DNA of 64,000 bases from DATDDB01 sp035260545. Lineage in GTDB: Bacteria > Pseudomonadota > Gammaproteobacteria > Burkholderiales > Gallionellaceae. Shown piece by piece: positions 17,131-25,569 of this stretch. Within the stretch, counting starts at the first letter, position 1, and every line of letters begins with the position of its first letter. The translations under genes and the position numbers were made by a program. The notes under the pieces were generated by a model that had not been told where the DNA came from, made no database searches, and saw only the letters and a list, made by a program, of their open reading frames with translations. The DNA lies in assembly GCA_035260545.1 (NCBI GenBank), contig DATFUZ010000025.1:9787-73786 (forward strand), read 5' to 3'.

Positions 17131-17871
17131 TTACAGGTTGATGCTGCGTCCGCCGTCGACCGCAATCGTCTGCCCGGTGATGTAGGGCGCATCGCGCAGC
17201 AGGAACAGCGCCGTCCTGGCGATGTCGGCGGGCTCGCCCTCGCGCTTGAGCAGGGTATGGGCAATGATCTTGCGGCGCGCCTCCTCGTCCGCCCAGGCGC
17301 CTTCCTCGGGCCACAGGATGACGCCGGGCGCCACGGCATTGACACGCACGAACGGCGCAAGTTCCTGCGCCAGCGCGCGATTCAGCCCGGAAAGGCCGGT
17401 CTTGGCCACGCTGTACAGCAAATGCCCCTGCATCGGCCGCTCGGCATGGATGTCGACGATATTCACGATCGCGCCATGGTTACGCCGCAGTTCCGAGGCG
17501 GCGGCCTGCGCCAGGAACAGTGGCGCCTTGAGATTGGTGCCGATCAGGTCATCCCACTGCGCATCGGCGATCTCGCCCAGCGGCGTTGGGAAGAAACTCG
17601 ATGCATTGTTGACCAGGGCGTCCAGACGCCCGAAGCGCTGTATCGTCTCGCTCACCAGCGCCGGCAGTTCCGCGGTATGCAGCAGGTCGGCCTGCACGAT
17701 CTGTGCGGATGCGGGGCGCAGCCGGTTCAAACCGGAGGCGAGCGCCTCGGCCTCGCCGCGCGACGAACGGTAGTGTATGGCGATGGAGGCCCCGGCGCCA
17801 TGCAGCATGCTGCAGATGGCCGCACCGACGCGCTTCGCCCCGCCGGTAACCAATACGACTTTGCCTTGCAT
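17131..17871 (-). CDS. Short-chain dehydrogenase, pteridine-reductase-like (FolM type)
   Basis: 246-residue classical SDR. The cofactor motif TGGAKRVG has the arginine pattern typical of NADPH-using FolM/PTR1 enzymes. NNAS and catalytic YSVAK follow, then the C-terminal ITGQTIAVDGGRSINL. FolM-type enzymes reduce dihydrofolate or dihydromonapterin to the tetrahydro form. ATG 17871 has GGAGA six bases upstream; the longer frame to 17916 does not. It is followed closely by ttcA and diverges from the MidA-like methyltransferase by only 27 bases, so promoters must overlap coding sequence. The exact substrate is not proven. Confidence 0.85.
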   Translation of the reverse strand: MQGKVVLVTGGAKRVGAAICSMLHGAGASIAIHYRSSRGEAEALASGLNRLRPASAQIVQADLLHTAELPALVSETIQRFGRLDALVNNASSFFPTPLGEIADAQWDDLIGTNLKAPLFLAQAAASELRRNHGAIVNIVDIHAERPMQGHLLYSVAKTGLSGLNRALAQELAPFVRVNAVAPGVILWPEEGAWADEEARRKIIAHTLLKREGEPADIARTALFLLRDAPYITGQTIAVDGGRSINL

Positions 17872-17898
17872 CCCGGTCTCCACTAAACTTGGGCCTGT

Positions 17899-19086
17899 AT
17901 GAATATTGCGGTACACAATTTAACACATCCGGCCATGGCCTCACTACCTTCTCCCGGCCCCGACGCCCTCGCACACAGCGAATCACTGCGCCGCCTCATC
18001 TTGGAAGACATTGTCCGCCAGGAAGGCTGGATACCGTTTTCCCGCTACATGGAACTGGCGCTGTATGCGCCGGGCCTGGGCTACTACGCCGCGGGGGCGC
18101 GCAAGTTCGGCGCCGAGGGCGACTTCGTCACGGCGCCGGAGATCTCGCCCTTGTTCGGCAGGGTGGTGGCGCGCCAGGCGGTCGAAATCATGGCGCTGAG
18201 CACACCGCTCATCACCGAACTGGGCGCGGGCAGCGGCAAGCTGGCCGTCGACATCCTGCTTGAACTCGAGCGGCTGGGCAGCCTGCCGGACCGGTATTGC
18301 ATCCTCGACCTGAGTGCGGAACTGCGCGAACGGCAGCGCGCGCTGCTGCAGGCGCGCGCGCCCCACCTGCTCGATCGCGTAGCGTGGCTGGACACCCTGC
18401 CCGACACGCTGGACGGCGTGGTGCTGGGCAACGAGGTGCTGGACGCCATGCCGGTGCACCTGGTGCGATGGGGTGAGGACGACATCTACGAACGCGGCGT
18501 TGCCGCCGAAGGGCAAAGTTTCGCGTGGCATGACCGGCCGGTGCAGACTCCGGGCTTGCTGGAGGCCGCGAGGCTGATCCGGGTGCCGGAAGGCTACCAG
18601 AGCGAAATCTCGCTGTCCGCGCGCGGCTTGGCCCGCAGCCTGAGCGAGCGCTTGCGCCGGGGAGTGGCGCTGTTCGTGGATTACGGCTTCGGCGCGGGCG
18701 AGTATTACCACCCCCAGCGCAGCCGGGGCACCCTGATGTGCCATTACCGCCATCACGTGCACGACGACCCCTTCTTCCTGGTCGGCCTGCAAGACATCAC
18801 ATCGCACGTGGACTTCACGGCCATCATGGATAGCGCCGCCGAAGGCGGCGCCCACTTGCTGGGCTATACGACACAGGCGCATTTCCTGATGAACGCGGGC
18901 ATCGTCGATCTGTTGCGGGAAACCTCGCCCGAGAACGCGCGCAGCTACCTGCCGCTTTCGTCCCAATTGCAGAAACTGACCAGCCCGGCGGAAATGGGCG
19001 AGCTGTTCAAGGTGATTGCGCTGGGCAAGGGGGTGGAGGCACCGCTTTCCGGCTTCGCCCGCGGCGACTTGTCGCGACTACTTTAG
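17899..19086 (+). CDS. MidA/NDUFAF7-like SAM-dependent methyltransferase
   Basis: 395-residue class I methyltransferase of the DUF185 family, homologous to mitochondrial NDUFAF7 (MidA), which methylates an arginine of a complex I subunit. Signatures are PFSRYMELALYAPGLGYYA, GDFVTAPEISPLFGRV, the SAM loop ELGAGSGKLAVDIL and VVLGNEVLDAMPVHL. The bacterial substrate is unknown. The ATG at 17899 and the ATG at 17935 (MASLPSPG) are both possible and neither has a clear ribosome site. The 3' end overlaps the convergent membrane-protein gene by nine bases. Confidence 0.88.
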   Translation: MNIAVHNLTHPAMASLPSPGPDALAHSESLRRLILEDIVRQEGWIPFSRYMELALYAPGLGYYAAGARKFGAEGDFVTAPEISPLFGRVVARQAVEIMALSTPLITELGAGSGKLAVDILLELERLGSLPDRYCILDLSAELRERQRALLQARAPHLLDRVAWLDTLPDTLDGVVLGNEVLDAMPVHLVRWGEDDIYERGVAAEGQSFAWHDRPVQTPGLLEAARLIRVPEGYQSEISLSARGLARSLSERLRRGVALFVDYGFGAGEYYHPQRSRGTLMCHYRHHVHDDPFFLVGLQDITSHVDFTAIMDSAAEGGAHLLGYTTQAHFLMNAGIVDLLRETSPENARSYLPLSSQLQKLTSPAEMGELFKVIALGKGVEAPLSGFARGDLSRLL

Positions 19087-19698
19087 ACCGGCTGCCGGGC
19101 GGCGACGCCGCCTGTGCAAGGCACATCCGGCCAGGGCAATAATGGCGTACACCGAAAGCAAGGGATCGAGCAGGTAATCCCATAGATTTGTGGACGCATA
19201 CCAGCCCGCGCTCCACGCCAGCACGGCCAGCGCCAGCGCAATAGCCACCAGCACCGCGCCCCGCAGCACGGCAGCCAGTGCGAGCAGCAGCAAAACGGCA
19301 AGCATGCCGTAACTGCCGTACCCCAGCCGGTAGGGGTCGAAATTGCCCCAGCCCAGCGCCAGCGGATAGAACACTGCCGCCGTCACGGCCACCAGCCCCA
19401 GCAAAGTCTCCCGCCCGGCCAACACCGCCGCTGGCAGCGCCACGCCGCGTACAAGGCGCGCAAGGTACAGCAGCAGTAACAGCAACGAGGTCACGCTGAG
19501 GTCACCAATCACCCCGCGCAAATAGGCGGCGAGCGGCAGTCCGCCCCCCAGCGGAACGAACGCGCCCACCATGACGGCCGCCAGTACCGACTGGCGCGTG
19601 CCCATACCCAGCCGCGAGAAGCCCGGCACGCGGCTGGCGAGCGCGGTAAGTGCGACAGCATTGCCCAGCAAGCCGGCGGCATCGACGAAGCGGATCAT
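19078..19698 (-). CDS. Hydrophobic membrane protein of the GT39/BNR cluster
   Basis: 206-residue protein that is nearly all membrane segments (about six: GLLGNAVALTALASRVP, SVLAAVMVGAFVPLGGGLPLA, DLSVTSLLLLLLYLARL, ETLLGLVAVTAAVFYPLAL, GMLAVLLLLALAAVLRGAV and the C-terminal LLSVYAIIALAGCAL) with an Arg-rich tail. No family is recognised. ATG 19698 overlaps the BNR-gene stop in an ATGA, so it is coupled to that gene; the longer frame to 19854 is only overlap. A transport or scaffolding role for the neighbouring glycan enzymes is a guess. Confidence 0.7.
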   Translation of the reverse strand: MIRFVDAAGLLGNAVALTALASRVPGFSRLGMGTRQSVLAAVMVGAFVPLGGGLPLAAYLRGVIGDLSVTSLLLLLLYLARLVRGVALPAAVLAGRETLLGLVAVTAAVFYPLALGWGNFDPYRLGYGSYGMLAVLLLLALAAVLRGAVLVAIALALAVLAWSAGWYASTNLWDYLLDPLLSVYAIIALAGCALHRRRRRPAAGLK

Positions 19699-20978
19699 GG
19701 CGCGTACTCCAGTTGCTGTTTGAGCCACGCCGGAGTGAAGGTCACGTGCTTGATGAAGGTGCGATTCCAGGTGTAGAGCACATGGAAGTCGCCGTTCTTC
19801 GCCTGCAGCAGAAAGGGGTAGGAATACTCGGTGCGGCAACCGCCGGGCGTGCACGCCGCCTGCCGGACCGAGGCCAGATACGCCGCGCGCTGTTCCGCGG
19901 GCAGCGTGGCGACACGGGCATCAGAAGCAAGTAGGCGATCCTGCATGCGCGAGAGCCAGGCCGCTTCGGTCTTGGGGAGCCCGCGATCATCCTCCAGTTG
20001 ATACACCGTCTTCCAGCTTGCGCCGCCGTCGGCCGAGATCATCAGCGACAAGGCATCCCGGCCCTGTTCGAGATCGTTAAGCACGGCAAGCAGACGACCG
20101 TCGGCCAGCACCACGGCGCTGATTGCCGAATCGGGATTGCGCAGCGACGAGATGCGCGGGGCCGACCAATGGCGGCCGGCGTCGTGCGTGGCGACAGTGA
20201 CCGCGCGGTGGGGGGGCGGCCCGGCATGGCGCATCAGGGCCAGCGCGTCATCGGCATTTTGCACCAGCAGTACGGGCTGCAGCGTGCCTGCGCCACCCGG
20301 CGCCAGCCGCTGCTTGTCGAGTACGGCGCCCTGCGCACCCAAACGCAGCAATTCGCCAAACTTGCTGATGAATTCGTGATAGACCGGGAAGGCCAGGGTG
20401 CCGTCGGCGTATGGCACGAGCCCGTTGCGCACGAGGGTACTGATGTTCAGGAACGGCGAGGTGACCAGCCGGCGCGGCGCATCCCAGGTCTGCCCCTCGT
20501 CGGTCGAGCGCATCGCGGTGATGGAGCTGCCCGCCCAGCCGCCGAGCGACACGGTGACGTAATACAGCCACAGCGAGCCATCCGCCGCGCGTCCCGGCAC
20601 CGGGTTGCCCAGCTTGGCGACATAGCGCTGCAGTGCCCGCTCGGTGCGCCCCCGGTCGGCCACTTCCTGCTCGGCGCCCCACAGGCCGCGGGCCGGATCG
20701 AACACCGCGCTGTGTATCTCCACATCGCGCGCACCCTCGCGGCTGCCGGAAAACCAGAAGGCGCGGATGCGGCCGTCCTTGAGTTCGATCAGCGAGGCGG
20801 CATGGGTCTGGACATGCAGGCGGGACGAAGCGAAATCGCTGCGTATCCGCGCAGGCTCGGCATTCGCGCCCGGCGGGTGCGCCACGGCAAACGCTGGCGG
20901 CGGCGGGCGCCGCGCCGCCTTGTAGAAACCGGCGCTAAAAGCCACCGCCAGCAGCAGAAGCAGCGCGCCGCGCCTCAC
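19695..20978 (-). CDS. BNR/Asp-box sialidase-fold protein
   Basis: 427-residue six-bladed propeller protein of the sialidase superfamily, tethered by an N-terminal hydrophobic segment (ALLLLLAVAFSAGFY). Three Asp-boxes are visible: STDEGQTWDAP (about 158-168), THDAGRHWSAP (264-274) and SADGGASWKTV (315-325). FWFSGSREG (75-82) could supply the first arginine of a sialidase triad. The domain would be periplasmic. Whether it cleaves sialic acid, cleaves another sugar or only binds glycans cannot be told from sequence. It lies one base after the GT39 gene and overlaps the next gene by four bases, so all three act together. Confidence 0.8.
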   Translation of the reverse strand: MRRGALLLLLAVAFSAGFYKAARRPPPPAFAVAHPPGANAEPARIRSDFASSRLHVQTHAASLIELKDGRIRAFWFSGSREGARDVEIHSAVFDPARGLWGAEQEVADRGRTERALQRYVAKLGNPVPGRAADGSLWLYYVTVSLGGWAGSSITAMRSTDEGQTWDAPRRLVTSPFLNISTLVRNGLVPYADGTLAFPVYHEFISKFGELLRLGAQGAVLDKQRLAPGGAGTLQPVLLVQNADDALALMRHAGPPPHRAVTVATHDAGRHWSAPRISSLRNPDSAISAVVLADGRLLAVLNDLEQGRDALSLMISADGGASWKTVYQLEDDRGLPKTEAAWLSRMQDRLLASDARVATLPAEQRAAYLASVRQAACTPGGCRTEYSYPFLLQAKNGDFHVLYTWNRTFIKHVTFTPAWLKQQLEYAP

Positions 20979-20979
20979 C

Positions 20980-22710
20980 TTAGCGGCACTCGCTGACCGG
21001 CTTGGCGCCCGCCGAGCTCACCGTGGGCACGGTAGACTCGACCAACCACTCGCGGACGAACAGATGCTGGAATACTTCACCCTTGAACAGCATCTGCTCG
21101 ATCTCCGGCCAGTACTGGCGCCCGGCGATCTCGATGCGCTCGCCGATCACCTTGCAGTCGGCACAGGGCTCTCCCTGCTGCATGGGCAGGCGCACGGCGA
21201 AATAGCGGTAACGGTGCGCCAGCCATTCCGGCGTGCGCCCGGGCAGGTCATCGTAGTAACCGTAGACATCGGCGCCCGGCAGCAGGAAACGGTGCCCCTC
21301 GTCTTTGGCGATGAATTTGTTGCACGGCACCCACACCTCCTTGCCGCGCGCGAACTGCTGCGCCTGCTCGCTGTAGTTGCCGGGCGCGCCGTCGAACGGC
21401 GCGACGAAGGCGGCAAAGCACAGAAAGCCGGCGATCACCACCACGTTGAAGGTGACGCGCGTCAGTCGCGGCACGAACACCGCCGCCAGCAGCAGGGCGC
21501 TCACCACCGCCATCAACACCCAGAATTCCCAGCCGTACAGATGCCCGCCCATTTCGTCCTGCAGGCGCAGCGACAGCCGCAGCATCAGGGCGAGCATGAC
21601 GGCGGCCATGGCCAGCCCGCCGACGAACAGCCAGCGGCTGATGCGGTCCCAGTACAGCGCACACAGGATGGCCAGTGCGGGCATGGCCTCCAGCATGTAG
21701 CGGCTGGAGCGCTGGCTGGCCAGGCTGAACATGAACAGGTAGGCCGCCATCAGGATCCACAGAAATTTCTCGTTGTCAGTCGCCTGCTTGCGGTTGCGCC
21801 AGGCAAGCCAGGCAACGCCGAACACCGGCAGCGCGAGGAAGGTGGCGTTGATGGGGTAGCCGAACAGCAGCCACCAGATGCTGTGCTCGCCCCACAGCAT
21901 CTTGCCGAGGTAGTTCGACTGGTCCACCTTGGCGACGTTTTCCACCCAGAAGAACTCATGCCACAGCGCGGCCGGGTGCGGATCCAGCCCTATCCACAAG
22001 CCGAAGAACACGGCCAGCGACACGGCACCCAGCAGCGCGGCACGCCACAGGTCGTGCTTCAGGAATTCGCGCCAGTCGTAGCGGCGCTGCTGCAGATACC
22101 ACCACAGCAGCGCCGACCCGACCGGCAACAGGAAGAAGAACGATTTGTAGAGCAACCCGATCCCCGTGGCCAAGCCCAGCCCCACGGGAAACCAGAAGCG
22201 CGATTCGAACGCCTGCGGCCGCCAGTACAGCAGGGTGAAGAATGGCAGGAACAGCCAAAACACGGTTCCCGGCTCGGTCAGGTAGGGACGGCCGAAGCGG
22301 TAGGTGGTGAAAAACGCCAGATAGGTAAGCATCGCCACCAGCGCGGTTTCGGCCTTGCCGGTCAGGCGGCGGGTCAGGGCCAGCACCAGCAGTGCAGTGA
22401 GCAGGGTGTAGATCACGCTGGGGTAGCGCAAATGCCACAGATCCCACCGCTTGCCCCAGTCCGTGGACAGGATGGCGTGCCAGAACATCATCGGCGGCTT
22501 GATGTTGCGCATGGTGGCCAGTTCGGATTGCAGCGGCAGCCAGTGTCCGCTGGCTGCGGTCATGCGCGCGATATGTATATACAGGTATTCGTCGCTGTTC
22601 TTGGGGATTTGCTGGCTGCCCAGCCCGTAAAAATAGGTGAAGACTGCGAGGACTGCGGCCAGTGCGTACCAGACCAGGCGCGTCTTCAGGGCGGGGAATC
22701 GAGCAAACAT
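20980..22710 (-). CDS. GT39-family (ArnT-like) lipid-linked sugar transferase
   Basis: 576-residue polytopic glycosyltransferase of the ArnT/PMT family, which moves a sugar from undecaprenyl phosphate to an acceptor on the periplasmic side. The first periplasmic loop has NSDEYLYIHIARMTAASG, whose acidic residues fit the catalytic Asp/Glu of the family, then NIKPPMMFWHA. About 11-12 membrane segments follow, then a soluble periplasmic C-terminal domain from about residue 430 with Cys pairs (GEPCADCKV). First gene of a three-gene minus-strand operon and divergent from an epimerase and ArnC-like transferase that could make its donor. The acceptor is unknown; lipid A or another envelope glycan is possible. 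Confidence 0.85.
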   Translation of the reverse strand: MFARFPALKTRLVWYALAAVLAVFTYFYGLGSQQIPKNSDEYLYIHIARMTAASGHWLPLQSELATMRNIKPPMMFWHAILSTDWGKRWDLWHLRYPSVIYTLLTALLVLALTRRLTGKAETALVAMLTYLAFFTTYRFGRPYLTEPGTVFWLFLPFFTLLYWRPQAFESRFWFPVGLGLATGIGLLYKSFFFLLPVGSALLWWYLQQRRYDWREFLKHDLWRAALLGAVSLAVFFGLWIGLDPHPAALWHEFFWVENVAKVDQSNYLGKMLWGEHSIWWLLFGYPINATFLALPVFGVAWLAWRNRKQATDNEKFLWILMAAYLFMFSLASQRSSRYMLEAMPALAILCALYWDRISRWLFVGGLAMAAVMLALMLRLSLRLQDEMGGHLYGWEFWVLMAVVSALLLAAVFVPRLTRVTFNVVVIAGFLCFAAFVAPFDGAPGNYSEQAQQFARGKEVWVPCNKFIAKDEGHRFLLPGADVYGYYDDLPGRTPEWLAHRYRYFAVRLPMQQGEPCADCKVIGERIEIAGRQYWPEIEQMLFKGEVFQHLFVREWLVESTVPTVSSAGAKPVSECR

Positions 22711-22794
22711 TGGGTGGAGTTATCCTGTAAACATGTAACGGAGCGGTGAGCCGGAAATTGCTGCAGGGCCGCGATCCCGGCGCATCTGCGAGGA

Positions 22795-22820
22795 TTGCCG
22801 GGAAATCAATGCGCTATAAT
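22795..22820 (+). promoter_or_regulatory. Putative promoter of the epimerase gene
   Basis: A perfect -10 TATAAT at 22815-22820 lies in the gap between the divergent GT39 and epimerase genes. The best -35 is TTGCCG at 22795-22800, only 14 bases away, so the -35 is weak. A transcript from here would start near 22827, which rules out the ATG at 22809 and supports the TTG start at 22905. Confidence 0.45.
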
Positions 22821-22904
22821 ATCAACACAGCAAGAACTTGGGCAATTTATGTTCCTTTTCACAACACTGGGTGGCGCGTCGCCGCGGCTGGCGAGGGCCG
22901 AAAT

Positions 22905-23828
22905 TTGAAAGCGCTCGTGCTTGGCGGCGGGGGTTTCATCGGCTCGCACCTGACCGCATCGCTCCTCGCCGACGGAAATTTCGTGCGCGTGTTCGAACGG
23001 CCCTACCGCGACCGGTCGACATCCATGCCTGCGCATTCCGGGCTGGAGTGGCGGGAAGGCGATTTCGGCAACGCGCAGGATCTCGGCCGTGCGCTGGACG
23101 GCATCGATACGGTCTTCCATCTGATTTCCACCACCCAGCCGCAATCCTCCAACGACGATCCGGCATTCGACGTACAGAGCAATCTGCTGCCCACGCTCGG
23201 ACTCCTGGAGCAGTTGCGCAGGCGCGCCGGCGTGCGGCTGGTATTCGTGTCGTCCGGCGGCACGGTGTATGGCGTGCCGCGCCAGACACCCATTCCGGAG
23301 ACCCACCCCACCGAGCCGACCTGTTCTTACGGCATCGTCAAGCTGGCCGTCGAGAAATACCTGGCGCTCTACCGTACCCTGCACGGACTGGATTACCGCA
23401 TCGTGCGCCTGGCCAATCCCTATGGCCCCGGCCAGGAGGCCAACCGCGCGCAGGGCGTGGCGGGAACCTTTCTGTACCGCGTCACCCATGGGCAAGCCAT
23501 AGAAGTATGGGGCGACGGTTCCGTGGTACGTGATTATCTCTACATCGGCGATACCGTGTCGGCGCTGCGCCGCACCGCGGAATACGGCGGCGATGAGCGC
23601 ATCTTCAACATCGGCTCCGGCACCGGGCATAGCGTGAATGAAATCCTGACTGCTGTCGAAGCGGCCGCCGGCAGGAAAGCGGAGGTGCGCTACACGCCTG
23701 GGCGCAAATTCGACGTGCCGGTGAGCATCCTCGACATTTCGCGCGCGCAAGCGGAACTCGGGTGGCGCCCGGTGGTGGATCTGGCGGCCGGCTTGCGCTT
23801 GACCTATGCCGCAATTACGGGAAAATAA
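22905..23828 (+). CDS. NAD-dependent nucleotide-sugar epimerase/dehydratase
   Basis: 307-residue extended SDR. The N-terminal cofactor motif is LVLGGGGFIGSHL. FVSSGGTVYG carries the catalytic Ser/Thr region and SYGIVKLAVEKY the YxxxK pair. NPYGPGQ and VVRDYLYIGD are typical of UDP-glucose/galactose 4-epimerase relatives. It starts at TTG 22905, which places the glycine motif right after the start; the upstream frame overlaps the promoter. It is three bases ahead of an ArnC-like transferase, so it probably makes the nucleotide sugar that enzyme uses. The exact sugar is unknown. Confidence 0.82.
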   Translation: MKALVLGGGGFIGSHLTASLLADGNFVRVFERPYRDRSTSMPAHSGLEWREGDFGNAQDLGRALDGIDTVFHLISTTQPQSSNDDPAFDVQSNLLPTLGLLEQLRRRAGVRLVFVSSGGTVYGVPRQTPIPETHPTEPTCSYGIVKLAVEKYLALYRTLHGLDYRIVRLANPYGPGQEANRAQGVAGTFLYRVTHGQAIEVWGDGSVVRDYLYIGDTVSALRRTAEYGGDERIFNIGSGTGHSVNEILTAVEAAAGRKAEVRYTPGRKFDVPVSILDISRAQAELGWRPVVDLAAGLRLTYAAITGK

Positions 23829-23831
23829 GTC

Positions 23832-24827
23832 ATGCAACAGGTAATGCTGAAACCCGATACTTACGATTGCACGCTGTCCATCGTTATCCCCGTCTACCGC
23901 AGCGCCGCCATCCTGCCGCAACTGGTGGCGCAAATCGACGGCGAGATGGAGAAGGAAGGACTGGCCGGCCGGTTCGAGCTGCTGCTGGTCAACGACTGCA
24001 GCCCGGATGACAGTTGGCAGGTGATCCGCGCCCTGGCCCAGGCCCATCCCTTTGTCCGCGGCATCACGCTGCGCCGCAACACCGGCCAGCACAACGCCAT
24101 CATGGCGGGCCTGCACCATGTGCACGGCCAGTACGTCATCATGATGGATGATGACCTGCAGCATCCGCCCAGCGCCGTTGCCGACATTCTGCGCGCGTTA
24201 TCGTCCGGCTATGACGTGTGCTATACGAATTACGTGAACCGGCAGCATGCCGCCTGGAAGAAAGTCGGCAGCCGCTTCAACGACTGGATGGCCACACTGC
24301 TGCTGGGCAAGCCCAAAGGTCTCTATCTGTCCTCGTTCAAGGGCATACGGCGCGAGATCGCCGAGGAAATCATTCACTATAACGGGCCATACACCTACAT
24401 AGACGGACTGATGCTGGACGTGACGCGCTCCATTACCACCGTGGACATCCAGCACCAGGAGCGCCAGGAGGGGGAAAGCAATTACACCTTGCGCAAGCTG
24501 GTCGGCCTGTGGATGAAGATGGCCACCAGCTTTTCCGTGTTTCCGCTGCGTTTGGCCACCTACGGGGGCTTCGCGCTTTCGGCCATCGCCATGCTGATGA
24601 TTCTGCTGGTGGTCGCAGAGAAGATGCGCCACCCGGAATGGCCGGCGGGCTGGGCTTCGCTCATCGCCACCATGCTGTTCATCGGCGGCATCCAGACCCT
24701 GTGCATCGGCATGATAGGCGAATACCTCGGCCGCACCTACCTCAAGCTCAACGGCAAGCCGCAGTTTGTCATAGGCGCCACCACATGGAGCGCCGGAACC
24801 GCCCCGGCGGCATCTCCCCGAGAATGA
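23832..24827 (+). CDS. GT2 polyprenyl-phosphate glycosyltransferase (ArnC/DPM1-like)
   Basis: 331-residue inverting transferase that loads a sugar onto undecaprenyl phosphate on the cytoplasmic face. LSIVIPVYRSAAIL begins the GT-A fold. LLVNDCSPDDSW carries the first Asp and MMDDDLQHPP the DxD. Two C-terminal membrane helices (about 240-262 and 275-297) place it in the ArnC/GtrB subgroup. It forms a functional chain with the upstream epimerase and the divergent ArnT-like transferase. The sugar is not identifiable from sequence. Confidence 0.88.
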   Translation: MQQVMLKPDTYDCTLSIVIPVYRSAAILPQLVAQIDGEMEKEGLAGRFELLLVNDCSPDDSWQVIRALAQAHPFVRGITLRRNTGQHNAIMAGLHHVHGQYVIMMDDDLQHPPSAVADILRALSSGYDVCYTNYVNRQHAAWKKVGSRFNDWMATLLLGKPKGLYLSSFKGIRREIAEEIIHYNGPYTYIDGLMLDVTRSITTVDIQHQERQEGESNYTLRKLVGLWMKMATSFSVFPLRLATYGGFALSAIAMLMILLVVAEKMRHPEWPAGWASLIATMLFIGGIQTLCIGMIGEYLGRTYLKLNGKPQFVIGATTWSAGTAPAASPRE

Positions 24828-24956
24828 GCTTGCAAACCGGGCGCGCGTCGGGATTACAATGAGCGCCGGGGCATCTACCGGAACCCATTTCCCGGAAGCC
24901 ATCTCCCGGATGTGCCCGAACGGACACGGTATTTTGCATGCCGTAGAGGAGGCGCA

Positions 24957-25508
24957 ATGAAAAAATCTCATGTTTTGGCCGCAACTGTAATGGCATTCGG
25001 GCTAGGCGCTGGCGCCGCGCACGCAGAGCCGAAGTCCGGCCTGGGCGTGAACGCCGGCCTGGTGGCAAGCCGCATGAACGATCCGGTTGCCGGCAGCTAC
25101 CAGAGCAGCGGCCTCAGCCTGGGACTGGACTACCAGTTCGCGGTCTCCAACAGCCTGTCCATCAACCCGTTTCTCATGACCTCGGTGGAGCCCGCCAGCG
25201 GCACCGCAATCGCCGCCGGCACCCACGCGACGCATGGCCTGCTGGGGCTGGAATTGCGCTACTGGATGGGTGCAGCCTTTGTCGGCGGCCACCTCTTTAC
25301 CCAGTCCGAGGCGCTTTCCGTCACCAACGGCAATGTCACCACCAGCACCAATGCCAACGGCGGCGGGCTGGGGCTGGTGGGCGGCTGGGAGGACCCCAAC
25401 AGCGGTCTGTATGTGATGGGCCAGCTCGACGGCGGCCGGGTACATTACCCGGCATCCACCACCAAGGTGTCGGAATTGCGGCTGAGCATAGGCTATCGCT
25501 GGAAATAG
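24957..25508 (+). CDS. Small outer-membrane beta-barrel protein
   Basis: 183-residue secreted protein. The signal peptide is MKKSHVLAATVMAFGLGAG ending near AHA|EPK. The rest alternates polar and hydrophobic residues with Gly/Asn turns and ends in ELRLSIGYRWK, as in eight-stranded OmpA/OmpW-like barrels. No family is assigned. ATG 24957 has AGAGGAGG (24945-24952) just upstream. A weak promoter (TTGCAA 24830-24835, TACAAT 24855-24860, spacer 19) lies in the 129-base gap after the GT2 gene, so it may be transcribed separately. Confidence 0.7.
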   Translation: MKKSHVLAATVMAFGLGAGAAHAEPKSGLGVNAGLVASRMNDPVAGSYQSSGLSLGLDYQFAVSNSLSINPFLMTSVEPASGTAIAAGTHATHGLLGLELRYWMGAAFVGGHLFTQSEALSVTNGNVTTSTNANGGGLGLVGGWEDPNSGLYVMGQLDGGRVHYPASTTKVSELRLSIGYRWK

Positions 25509-25569
25509 GGCGCGGCGCGCCCCGGCGCAGGAAGGGATACAGCCGGGGCGGCGGGCATAGCCCGCGGTC

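Noticed and set aside
21064..22749. 561-codon open frame on the plus strand
   Set aside because: Antisense of the GT39 gene; Gln/His-rich translation without domains, while the minus-strand product has clear ArnT-like motifs.
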